A DNA stretch of 6,837 nucleotides, from positions 1-6,837 of the forward strand of contig JAPLUJ010000343.1 in assembly GCA_026397695.1 (NCBI GenBank), written 5' to 3'. Below the pieces are notes generated by a model. That model had not been told where the DNA came from. It saw only the letters and a program-made list of their open reading frames with translations, and searched no databases. The stretch comes from Verrucomicrobiota bacterium. Its GTDB lineage: Bacteria; Verrucomicrobiota; Verrucomicrobiia; Verrucomicrobiales; Akkermansiaceae. A program made the position numbers and the translations under genes. Below are positions 1-6,353 of the stretch, piece by piece. Positions within the stretch are counted from its first letter, which is position 1. The number at the start of each line of letters is the position of its first letter.

Positions 1-2448
1 GACCACCTCGCCCGCCTTCTGCTTGTCCACATCTCTGTATGCGCCGAGGATGCTTGAGTTGGCGTCCGCCCAGAGCGTGATGCGGTTGATCTCGGCCATC
101 GTAAGCGCCTCGCGATGATGCTTCATAAGCATCTTTTCCGCGAGGCCCGTATGGATCGCCCCGAAGCGGCCGGCAATGGTGCGATATCCGCCATGTGCGG
201 GGGCTTGCCCATTATTGTTAAAATAGAACGCATACTTGTCGAGATTCGGCGCGGGTTTGTTATTCTTTGCGTGGCATGAAATGCATTTGCCCTTGAGGAG
301 TGGTTCGACCAGTCGGGCATAGGTAAGGGGGCACGACCCATCCTCAAGATTCGGGACCAGCTTGGAAGGCGGCCGCTTCAACGCCAGGGGAACCTTGTTG
401 CGCGCCGCCACCGTCACTTTCTTTTCATGACAGCCCAGGCAGGTCATCTGTTCGCCGGGATGCACATAAGTGGCGGAACGCATCGATTGCACGGCCATCC
501 CATTCTCGTCGAGCGCCTGGAAATAGATCGCCTTTTCTACCGGTGCCTCGAAATACGCGCTGCCGTCCTTTTCCACGGGCACGACGCCCAGCACCGCCCG
601 GGCGTTGGAGTCGTCCGCCGGTCCGATCCGTGGCTGGTTGCGGAACGGACTGTGCCATGGAAACGGGAAGAGCTGCATGACGCGAATCGCGCTGATCTTC
701 GTATTCGGCGGCCACTCGAAATCAGACTCGTAAACGTTCATCACGGCGATGGTCGCGCGCTTGTGGTCCGGCGCGCCATATCGTTCGCCCTGATTGGTCA
801 GGGTCGGCAGCGCGACCGGCCTGCGGCGGGCTTGCAGTGGCAGCGGACTGCGGATGTTGTCCAACCCGCCGCAATCGGCGGGCGCGACGGAGAACAACAA
901 GTCCTTGTTGCCGAACTTATCTATCAGATAGACCGTGTTTCCCTGAACCGCGATCACATACTCCTCGCTGAGCGGCCAGGGGTCGGTATACATGGGGGAT
1001 GGCGGCAGCCCTTTGTCCATGTCGCCATGATGCCCGGCCCCTTCATCCGGTAGCGCGTGGTTATGAAAGAGCGTGACCTGCGACATCTTGTTGTCATCTT
1101 CGATACCGGTGTCGATCAATACCAGGGCGCCAAAAGGTCCGGAAATGTGGTGCTTGCCCGCGACGGCGATATACCGGCGCGAACCGGGGATGGCCCTGAT
1201 GCAGTATTCCGCCCATGGCCGATCAGCCCTGCCGTCCTTCCATTTTTTGCCGTCGAACATATGATGCGGGTAAGGGTAGTTGCCGTGCGGCGCGCGCGGA
1301 TCCCGGCCGTCGGGATAGCAGGTCCAGAGGCCGTGGGCGGCGTTGAAATCGCGGTCCACATAATCCCAGCGCGTATAGACGAGCATGCCGTTGTTATCGA
1401 CGCTGGGCTGGAGTTCGGCCGTTTCATGATAGCTGATGCAGATCAGGTCGCTGCCGTCGGGCTTCATCGAATGCAACGTTCCGCAAACCATGCCACCCTC
1501 TTTGAAGGGTGTGCCGCCCTGGCAGCGGGCCATAACATTGCGGCGGTCGGAAACAAACACGATGCGTCCGCCGGGCAGGAAACACGGCGTATAGTCGTTT
1601 CTCCCGTCGTCGGTAAGCTGAACCAGCCCCGCGCCGTCCGCCTGCACCTTGAAGAGGTGAAAGCATGTCTCCTTGGTATAGTTCTCAAAAACCTCGCGCG
1701 GCCATGGCAGAGCCGTGTTAATCTTCTCCACGTATGCAAAGGCAATGGTCTGCCCGTCATAATCGAGCGCGGCAGTGGAGAACGCGCCACCACCGTCCAG
1801 CCTGGCGCCCTTGAGCCGGCCGCTTTCCACCACGGAGTTCGCGAGGAGGTTCTTGATCTGTGGTCTGCCCTGCTTGAATCCGGAGACGCTGAAAAGCCCC
1901 CCTCCCGGCATGGCGGCGTAACCGTAGTCCCAGTCTGTTAGCACGCTATCGTTGGGTTGTCTGTTAGCGCGTTTCGTCACGAAAACCATTTCGTCGAAAT
2001 CCAGGAGCGGATTGGACAGCGCCAACTCCCGCCGCAGCTTGCAGGCCTCGAGGTAAAGCGCCTTGGCTTCGGGCTCATTTGCGGAGCACTTCTTCTCCAG
2101 CCCTTCGAGCTTGGTTGCGATATCCTTGAGGTCCGGCGCACCGGGCAGGCCGCGAATATGGTTCAAAAGCGCGGTGGTGCGCCGGATCACGATCGCGGCC
2201 GCAGAGCTGTCCTCGGGCCATATCAGGGCTTGGCGATCGAAGATGTGGGGTGATGAACCCAGTTGACCGCTCTTGCCAGCCGCGATGTCCTTCGCCAACT
2301 CTTGATACTGCGTTTCCCAGCATTGCGACACCTGTGCGCTTGCGGCTGCGACTCCGGCGGTGGGGTCGTCCGCACGGGCCGCCGGCAACGGCACAAGCAA
2401 TGCCGCCGCAAGAAGACTGGATTTCAGGGTGTTTCCGAGCATGCTCAT
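1..2448 (-). CDS. Secreted dihaem c-type cytochrome / beta-propeller protein, hydrazine synthase alpha-subunit-like (partial at C-terminus)
   Basis: One stop-free minus-strand frame of 816 codons runs off the left edge without a stop. The ATG at 2446-2448 is chosen because GAGGAAGG lies 10 nt upstream and an in-frame TAA sits at 2473-2475; TTG 2449-2451 and ATG 2440-2442 are alternatives. Residues 1-26 form a Sec signal peptide (hydrophobic core at 11-22, likely cleavage after ARA). The middle holds beta-propeller (PD40/TolB-like) signatures such as LVQLTDDGRNDYTPCFLPGG followed by RIVFVSDRR. Two c-type haem motifs follow: CLGCH near residue 670 (427-441) and CISCH near residue 722 (271-285), the first preceded by FQALDENGM and HPGEQ. 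This order of propeller, haem, haem matches the known architecture of hydrazine synthase alpha (HzsA). Related proteins are common in PVC bacteria that do not perform anammox, so hydrazine chemistry should not be assumed; a periplasmic redox or sugar-related role is possible. The ending LWADANSSILGAY resembles the family's last residues, so only a short tail is probably missing. Confidence 0.9.
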   Translation of the reverse strand, partial: MSMLGNTLKSSLLAAALLVPLPAARADDPTAGVAAASAQVSQCWETQYQELAKDIAAGKSGQLGSSPHIFDRQALIWPEDSSAAAIVIRRTTALLNHIRGLPGAPDLKDIATKLEGLEKKCSANEPEAKALYLEACKLRRELALSNPLLDFDEMVFVTKRANRQPNDSVLTDWDYGYAAMPGGGLFSVSGFKQGRPQIKNLLANSVVESGRLKGARLDGGGAFSTAALDYDGQTIAFAYVEKINTALPWPREVFENYTKETCFHLFKVQADGAGLVQLTDDGRNDYTPCFLPGGRIVFVSDRRNVMARCQGGTPFKEGGMVCGTLHSMKPDGSDLICISYHETAELQPSVDNNGMLVYTRWDYVDRDFNAAHGLWTCYPDGRDPRAPHGNYPYPHHMFDGKKWKDGRADRPWAEYCIRAIPGSRRYIAVAGKHHISGPFGALVLIDTGIEDDNKMSQVTLFHNHALPDEGAGHHGDMDKGLPPSPMYTDPWPLSEEYVIAVQGNTVYLIDKFGNKDLLFSVAPADCGGLDNIRSPLPLQARRRPVALPTLTNQGERYGAPDHKRATIAVMNVYESDFEWPPNTKISAIRVMQLFPFPWHSPFRNQPRIGPADDSNARAVLGVVPVEKDGSAYFEAPVEKAIYFQALDENGMAVQSMRSATYVHPGEQMTCLGCHEKKVTVAARNKVPLALKRPPSKLVPNLEDGSCPLTYARLVEPLLKGKCISCHAKNNKPAPNLDKYAFYFNNNGQAPAHGGYRTIAGRFGAIHTGLAEKMLMKHHREALTMAEINRITLWADANSSILGAYRDVDKQKAGEVV

Positions 2449-2458
2449 CAATTCGTTA

Positions 2459-2466
2459 CCTTCCTC
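2459..2466 (-). promoter_or_regulatory. Ribosome binding site of the dihaem protein gene
   Basis: GAGGAAGG on the minus strand is a good Shine-Dalgarno match, 10 nt before ATG 2446-2448 and 7 nt before TTG 2449-2451. It supports a start in this cluster rather than at the inner ATG 2440-2442, which would be 16 nt away. I see no convincing -35/-10 pair further upstream. Confidence 0.6.
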
Positions 2467-2538
2467 TACGCATTACCACGACCCTTTCATTCACCGGCTA
2501 TGAGGTGCCTTATTGCTATGTCACGACTCGCACGCCAC

Positions 2539-2546
2539 AGAGGAGG
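2539..2546 (+). promoter_or_regulatory. Strong Shine-Dalgarno with a GTG start leading into a 7-codon frame
   Basis: AGAGGAGG is followed after 6 nt by GTG at 2553-2555, which opens seven codons (MIGLPEQ) ending at TGA 2574-2576. The same reading frame then continues directly into the dihaem-protein fragment that starts at about 2577. The site may be the surviving start of the gene whose body was lost, or the start of an unrelated gene joined at the breakpoint. A chance match is also possible. Confidence 0.4.
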
Positions 2547-2560
2547 AACGACGTGATAGG

Positions 2561-2574
2561 ACTGCCTGAGCAGT
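2561..2574. repeat. Short inverted repeat at the 5' edge of the dihaem fragment
   Basis: ACTGC and GCAGT flank a 4-nt CTGA loop, a perfect 5-bp stem. It sits immediately before the point where homology to the dihaem protein family begins. It could be a weak hairpin, an operator half of the divergent intergenic region, or chance. Confidence 0.3.
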
Positions 2575-3047
2575 GACGATGCGAGAACAACATCAAGGGC
2601 TATGGCATTTATCTGTTGGACGCGTGGGGGAATCGGACCGAACTATACCGTGACCCGGAGATCTCCTGCTTCCAGCCGATCCCGCTCAGGCCCCGCAACA
2701 TGCCTAACGAGATTGCCAAGGCCGACGCCTCCAAGCCGGAGCCACACAAGCTGGCAACGGTCTTCATGCAGGACGTTTACCAGGGAATGACGGGCATTCA
2801 ACGCGGGCGGGTGAAGTACGTGCGTGTGATGGAGGCCATCGGGGTGTCCTGGGATGAGGCCATGCGCGGACTCAAAAACAACGACCGCTCATGGGGCCAG
2901 AGGCAGATCGTCAGTGATGAGATAGATATTCACATGAAGAAGGTCCATGGCATCGCCACGGTTCAGGACGACGGCTCCGCACTCTTCTCCGTCCCGCCCG
3001 CGAAAAACCTCTTCTTTCAGGCACTGGATGAGAATTACATGGAACTG

Positions 3048-3050
3048 TAG
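3048..3050 (+). other. In-frame amber codon at a conserved Gln position of the dihaem fragment
   Basis: ENYMEL-TAG-RMRTF aligns with ENGMAV-Gln-SMRSA of the intact dihaem gene in this window, where the codon is CAA (minus strand, near 486). A single C-to-T change of CAG would give TAG. The downstream frame is undisturbed. Confidence 0.8.
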
Positions 3051-3128
3051 CGAATGCGCACGTTCGTGAATTTCATGCCCGGCGAAAATCGTTCCTGCAT
3101 CGGCTGTCATGAGCCCCGCCAACTGGCA

Positions 3129-3160
3129 CCGGCCCGGCCGCCGGCCCGGCCGCCGGCCAC
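3129..3160 (+). repeat. 12-bp GC-rich tandem repeat coding for an Ala-Arg-Pro-Pro linker
   Basis: The unit CCGGCCCGGCCG occurs at 3129-3140 and 3141-3152, followed by a partial copy to about 3158. Being a multiple of three, copy changes keep the frame. It encodes a repeated ARPP stretch between the two haem sites of the dihaem fragment, a likely slippage site. Confidence 0.75.
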
Positions 3161-3320
3161 GCAGCACCCAGTTGAGGAACTGCGCCCCCAGCCGGGCGAT
3201 ACCAAGCCGCGGGCCGTGCATTATGCCGCGGATGTTGTGCCGATTCTACAGAGACGTTGCGTCGGTTGTCACGGCAGTAAGGAGCCCGCGGGCGGGCTGG
3301 CTCTTACGAGTGAATTGACC

Positions 3321-3360
3321 GGTCCTTTTGTTTATTTGCGACTCCATTTACCAAAGGACC
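3321..3360. repeat. 8-bp inverted repeat between the convergent dihaem remnant and glycosyltransferase gene
   Basis: GGTCCTTT (3321-3328) and AAAGGACC (3353-3360) are perfect complements separated by 24 nt. They lie just past the TGA of the minus-strand glycosyltransferase (3369-3371) and exactly where the dihaem fragment stops resembling its family. The loop is long and no T-run follows on either strand, so this is not a standard intrinsic terminator. It may be a weak stem-loop or a scar of the rearrangement. Confidence 0.35.
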
Positions 3361-3368
3361 CCATTGAT

Positions 3369-4955
3369 TCATTTTTCCATTAGATAGCGATCCCACAGGT
3401 CCTGGCGGATATTCAGCACGAGCAGCACGCCGGGGCGGAGGCCGTAATAAGCCGTGTGATAGTGATCCTTTAGCAAGGGTTCCAAGGGTTCCTGCATTGC
3501 GGCACTTGCGACGATGACGGGTGCGTCGGGACTGGTCGGGATTTCGCTCCAGTAACCGATTCTCTTCAACTGCCGCAGATAATAGGGCAGAGGCCAATAA
3601 TCGGGCGTGATGACATGGATGGGCATGGACGGCCCGTCGGCATGCAGCGCGGCGATTTCGTGAATGCGACGGGACAGACGGATCACATCGGGCACGGAAT
3701 GGGCATAGACATAAGGATTGCGGGGATCGGCACAGAAACGGAAGTTGGCCCGCCAGGCTTGTGCGGCGAGTTGGCCCGCAGCTAACAGCAGGACAGACAC
3801 CAGCACCGCGCGGGCACCGAAGCGCGGCAAGCGGTGCAAAAGCGCGGCGGCCCCGATGCCGGCCATGAGGATGAGTCCGTGGAGAAAGCCGAGCATGTTC
3901 CATGGGGTTTTATAGGGAATGATCGCATAGACGAGAGTCATGCAGATAGTATAAACCGCCAGGAAAAACGCGAGGTCCGGATCGATGGCCCATGCGGTGG
4001 GTTGAGTGCAGGGTTGGGTAATGGCAGGCGCTTGTCCGCGGACGCTGGTGATGAGGCCGACGGCGGCGAGCACCAGAATGAGCCCCTCGCTCCACCATGG
4101 CCCGGGCGCGTCATGGGTATAGATGAGCATTTGCAGATAATAATACCATGGATGCTGGTGCAGGGCGGCGCTGCCATCGCCCGCAGAGCGGTCGAAATAA
4201 TGACGGAAGGCCAGCAATGAATCGAGCGGGCCGCGCGCATGGGCGAAAAACGATGAAAGCAACATGCAAGCATGCTGGCGCTGCGGATTCCACAGCGGGC
4301 GGCCATCGCGGTGGCGACGGCGCAAGACGAGTCCGCTATATGCAACGGCCATTGCCCCATAGAAGATCACGCTGGTTTCCTTGGTAGCATACATCAGCCC
4401 GAGCGCCAGTCCTAACAGCACAATCCAGCGTCTGCGGCGCGAGCGGAAATAGCGCCACAACGCGCACCAAGCGAGCGCCGCGAAAAAAACCAGCAGCATT
4501 TCCTGGATATAATAGCGGCTGAAAAAGACCATCGCCGGCGAGACCGCGGTCAAGACGGCGGCGGTAAGCATGGCCACGCTGCCAAGATCGCGGCGCAAGG
4601 GCAACAACAGCAATATCAAGCCCACACCAAACAACACAGGCACCACACGGAAGTCGGCATCTCTGGTTGCGGCGAAACTTTTCGCGCCGCTGAGTTTCAG
4701 GACCGGCAGGGTGAAATAATAGAGACTGGGGCCGTGAAACTCAAACGGGTTGTATTGATAATGACCGCTATCATATAACTCGCCGGCCTTGACGGCTTGC
4801 ACCCCCTCATCCACATGAAACGGACGCAACTCCAAACGGTGCAGACGAAACATCAGCGCGCCGGCAGCTATCAGCACCACCAGCGCGATGCCATAACAAC
4901 CCGGCCGGAAGCACAACCGACCGATCCTGGAACACACCGTGGCAAAGCCGTTCAT
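3369..4955 (-). CDS. Agl23-like (TIGR03663-type) polytopic membrane glycosyltransferase
   Basis: This 528-residue integral membrane protein resembles the flippase activity-associated Agl23 family, related to GT-C/PMT-type glycosyltransferases that use lipid-linked sugar donors. Key features are the early acidic motif FHVDEG (46-51, the usual catalytic-loop Asp-Glu), the HGP of FEFHGPSLYYFTLP (74-76), SRYYIQE (146-152), YATKET (189-194), HPWYYY (268-273), IIPYKTPWN (345-353) and YVYAHSVPDV (415-424). About ten hydrophobic segments are visible, roughly at 21-37, 105-121, 127-143, 153-168, 178-190, 195-211, 290-304, 328-346, 355-373 and 383-399, followed by a soluble C-terminal domain. Between residues 212 and 230 a basic stretch leads straight into MLLSSFF, where I would expect a membrane span, so a segment may have been lost. 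A 9-bp tandem repeat at 3475-3492 encodes EPLEPL. The start ATG (4953-4955) overlaps the TGA of the upstream gene, implying translational coupling. The product likely transfers sugars at the cell envelope; the substrate is unknown. Confidence 0.88.
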   Translation of the reverse strand: MNGFATVCSRIGRLCFRPGCYGIALVVLIAAGALMFRLHRLELRPFHVDEGVQAVKAGELYDSGHYQYNPFEFHGPSLYYFTLPVLKLSGAKSFAATRDADFRVVPVLFGVGLILLLLPLRRDLGSVAMLTAAVLTAVSPAMVFFSRYYIQEMLLVFFAALAWCALWRYFRSRRRRWIVLLGLALGLMYATKETSVIFYGAMAVAYSGLVLRRRHRDGRPLWNPQRQHACMLLSSFFAHARGPLDSLLAFRHYFDRSAGDGSAALHQHPWYYYLQMLIYTHDAPGPWWSEGLILVLAAVGLITSVRGQAPAITQPCTQPTAWAIDPDLAFFLAVYTICMTLVYAIIPYKTPWNMLGFLHGLILMAGIGAAALLHRLPRFGARAVLVSVLLLAAGQLAAQAWRANFRFCADPRNPYVYAHSVPDVIRLSRRIHEIAALHADGPSMPIHVITPDYWPLPYYLRQLKRIGYWSEIPTSPDAPVIVASAAMQEPLEPLLKDHYHTAYYGLRPGVLLVLNIRQDLWDRYLMEK

Positions 4956-5674
4956 TCCAGCGGTTTGCCGTAAACCTCCACTTCGATGTAATGGTTCACG
5001 TCGCTCGAGGTGTTGCCGTTGCTGTAGAGGCGGATGTAACGTCCCTTGGAACCCCTGCCGTCCAGCAGTTTGCCTTCATAGGTTTCGAGGTATTCCTTGT
5101 CCTTGCCCGCACCCAGCCCCGACGAATTGTCGTCGTCGTTGTTGAACAGGGTGGTCACTCCGGTGATGAAATCGGGATCCTCCGCCACCCGCACCACGAC
5201 GTCGCGATAAACGCGTGCGTCCTGATGGTAATGCCAGACGACCAGCGCGGCGATCTGCGCGGGCTTGCCCAGATCTATCTGCACATACTGCTTGTCCGGC
5301 CCGAGTTCCACTACGCTGCCATCGCTCCCGTTCTTGTCCTTGTCGGTCACCATCTCCAGGCTGCCGATGATCGGGGCTTGATCGCTGCCGGTGACTTTCT
5401 TGTTAGCTGATAGCAAGACAGTGCCCGCCGGAACATGATAGACCGGACGCTTGCCGGGGAGCGGTTTTTCCAGATTCGTGGACTTGATGTTTTTAGGCGT
5501 GCCCACGAACAACGGCTTGGGCAGTTGGATTTCAAGCGCCTGCGTGCCGGGGGCGGCAGTCGTGGTCAGTGCCGCCGCAGCGGCGGGCTTGGCCTCCTCG
5601 GCGGAGGTTGGCTGGGTGCCTGCCATTCCCAGCACGGCGCTGGCGGCGAGTGCGGTCATCTGCTTGCGAGTCAT
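4952..5674 (-). CDS. Secreted discoidin (F5/8 type C)-like galactose-binding-fold protein
   Basis: This 240-residue protein has a signal peptide (1-25, likely cleavage after TSA), an Ala/Thr-rich linker (28-43), and a beta-sandwich domain from about 82 to 237. Recognisable parts are VVELGPDKQYVQIDLGKP (121-138), ALVVWHYHQDARVYRDVVVRV (143-163), TTLFNNDDDNSSGLGAGKDK (174-193) and GRYIRLYSNGN followed by HYIEVEVYG (211-236). The VQIDLG...GRYIRLYS...IEVEVYG pattern is that of discoidin-like carbohydrate- or surface-binding domains. I recall similar small exported proteins in Verrucomicrobiota. There is no enzyme motif and no lipobox Cys, so it is probably a soluble periplasmic or exported binding protein. 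ATG 5672-5674 is preceded by AGGAG with 9-nt spacing. Its TGA (4952-4954) overlaps the ATG of the glycosyltransferase, suggesting the pair act together at the envelope. The ligand is unknown. Confidence 0.88.
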   Translation of the reverse strand: MTRKQMTALAASAVLGMAGTQPTSAEEAKPAAAAALTTTAAPGTQALEIQLPKPLFVGTPKNIKSTNLEKPLPGKRPVYHVPAGTVLLSANKKVTGSDQAPIIGSLEMVTDKDKNGSDGSVVELGPDKQYVQIDLGKPAQIAALVVWHYHQDARVYRDVVVRVAEDPDFITGVTTLFNNDDDNSSGLGAGKDKEYLETYEGKLLDGRGSKGRYIRLYSNGNTSSDVNHYIEVEVYGKPLE

Positions 5675-5683
5675 GCGGCAAGA

Positions 5684-5688
5684 CTCCT
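5684..5688 (-). promoter_or_regulatory. Ribosome binding site of the discoidin-like gene
   Basis: AGGAG on the minus strand lies 9 nt before ATG 5672-5674. It confirms that start and independent initiation, although the upstream kinase-like frame ends only 52 bp away and the two may share a transcript. Confidence 0.6.
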
Positions 5689-5726
5689 GCGGAATGGGTA
5701 AAGGTCAAGGCATTTTCCTGCCACGA

Positions 5727-6314
5727 TCAGGACAGCCCTTGCGCCACATCGCCCAACGGAATGCCCAGCAACAGGGTGATATGCCGGGCGGTCAGATCAC
5801 CCATCGTCTGGCAAGCGTGGAAGTCGTGAGTGCCGTGAATGCGATCGAGTTCCCCGGCGAGGGTGGCGACGTGCTCGCGCGGGGCGATCACCTCGCGGCG
5901 CATGACGCCTAACAGGGCACGCAGGCGGACGTTTTCGACCTTGGCGCGATGGCTCATCTGGGAGTGTTCCTCGGCCACGTATTGCTCGATGCTTTTGCGG
6001 TTGAGCACTGCGAACGCGAGGCGGGTGACGGCGCGGTTGGATTTGAAACGGAAGGCTTGATAGACATTGCCCTTGCCTTCGTAGGATTGTTGGTCGAAAT
6101 CGATGGCCCGTACCCGGTATTGGACTTCCTCGAAGTCCGGCGTGATGTCCATCACGTAGTTGACACTGCGCATGTCTCCTAACAGCCGGATGAAATTGCG
6201 TTCATTGAACTTGATGAATTCCTTGGCGATGCGCACCTTGTTGAGTCCCGGCTGGTTGAGATATTCGCGGATGAACATGTCACCGGGCACGCCGGCGATG
6301 TGCTCCTCGATCAA
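5727..6314 (-). CDS. C-terminal part of a kinase-like conserved protein (downstream of an in-frame TAG)
   Basis: This 195-codon frame continues, without a frame change, the open frame at 6351-6773; only TAG 6351-6353 separates them. The residues between (PNRINYLINGNT) read as ordinary coding sequence. TTG 6312-6314 has no clear Shine-Dalgarno, so it is probably not a true start. The piece holds what look like kinase-fold elements: a hinge-like LIEEHIAGVPGD, a catalytic-loop-like LLGDMRSVNYV (Asp plus five residues to Asn, as in HxDxxxxN), and a metal-binding-loop-like RAIDFDQQ about 20 residues later. An Arg-rich helical C-terminal region follows. Numbered across the full 348-codon frame these are D200, N205 and D225. 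I do not recognise a named family; the kinase assignment is inference from motif order. It ends with TGA at 5727-5729, 52 bp before the discoidin-like gene. If the amber is not read through, this part lacks the ATP-binding lysine region and is likely inactive or unexpressed. Confidence 0.75.
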   Translation of the reverse strand: MIEEHIAGVPGDMFIREYLNQPGLNKVRIAKEFIKFNERNFIRLLGDMRSVNYVMDITPDFEEVQYRVRAIDFDQQSYEGKGNVYQAFRFKSNRAVTRLAFAVLNRKSIEQYVAEEHSQMSHRAKVENVRLRALLGVMRREVIAPREHVATLAGELDRIHGTHDFHACQTMGDLTARHITLLLGIPLGDVAQGLS

Positions 6315-6350
6315 CGTATTGCCATTGATCAGATAGTTGATGCGGTTCGG

Positions 6351-6353
6351 CTA
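6351..6353 (-). other. In-frame amber codon splitting the kinase-like gene
   Basis: On the minus strand the frame reads GLELEHIL-TAG-PNRINYLINGNT. Coding character continues on both sides in the same frame, and no frameshift is needed to rejoin them. The position falls at the end of the Glu-containing helix after the VK motif, inside the putative N-lobe. One-step sense neighbours of TAG include CAG (Gln), TCG (Ser), TGG (Trp), GAG (Glu) and AAG (Lys); I cannot tell which was ancestral. Confidence 0.75.

Larger units (their letters stand above)
2577..3328 (+). pseudogene. C-terminal remnant of a second HzsA-like dihaem protein, truncated at both ends, with an internal TAG
   Basis: The frame reads GYGIYLLDAWGNRTELY, then YRDPEISCFQPIPLRPR, VYQGMTGIQRGRVKYVRVME and FQALDENYMEL, then TAG (3048-3050), then RMRTFVNFMPGENRSCIGCHE without a frame change. 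Haem motifs are CIGCH (3096-3110) and CVGCH (3258-3272), 54 codons apart against 52 in the intact neighbour. The region is clearly paralogous to the 1-2448 gene (shared FQALDEN-M, MR, PGE, C-GCHE), but its flanking sequence differs, so it is a distinct family member and not a recent duplicate. The propeller and signal peptide are missing: an in-frame TGA lies at 2574-2576 and no coding similarity is visible upstream. At the 3' end the family-like GGLALTSELTGPF gives way at about 3328 to unrelated residues and a TAG at 3381-3383. With the ends and the amber together, I regard it as non-functional. A Pro/Arg-rich linker lies between the two haem sites. Confidence 0.8.

Noticed and set aside
427..1941. 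Two long plus-strand open frames (427-1053, 208 codons; 1057-1941, 294 codons)
   Set aside because: They lie antisense to the 816-codon dihaem protein frame, which carries a signal peptide, propeller repeats and two haem motifs. The plus-strand translations show no recognisable domain and are GC-rich shadow frames.
1..2448. Hydrazine synthase / anammox function
   Set aside because: HzsA-like proteins are widespread in non-anammox PVC bacteria, and no HzsB/HzsC-like genes are in the window.
2449..2576. Promoter elements in the divergent intergenic region
   Set aside because: I could not find a -35/-10 pair good enough to report on either strand.
3048..3050. TAG as a pyrrolysine codon
   Set aside because: The aligned residue in the intact paralogue is Gln and the protein is not a methylamine methyltransferase, so pyrrolysine has no support.
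3321..3360. Rho-independent terminator for the glycosyltransferase gene
   Set aside because: The stem is 8 bp with a 24-nt loop and no T-run follows on either strand.
3834..4360. Open frames on both strands within the glycosyltransferase region (for example 3834-4220 plus, 3938-4360 minus)
   Set aside because: They overlap the well-supported Agl23-like frame and show no domain. I checked the 4230-4330 frames for a compensating frameshift and found no better hydrophobic span.
4991..5410. Plus-strand open frame opposite the discoidin-like gene
   Set aside because: It is a shadow of a gene with a clear signal peptide, ribosome binding site and domain pattern.
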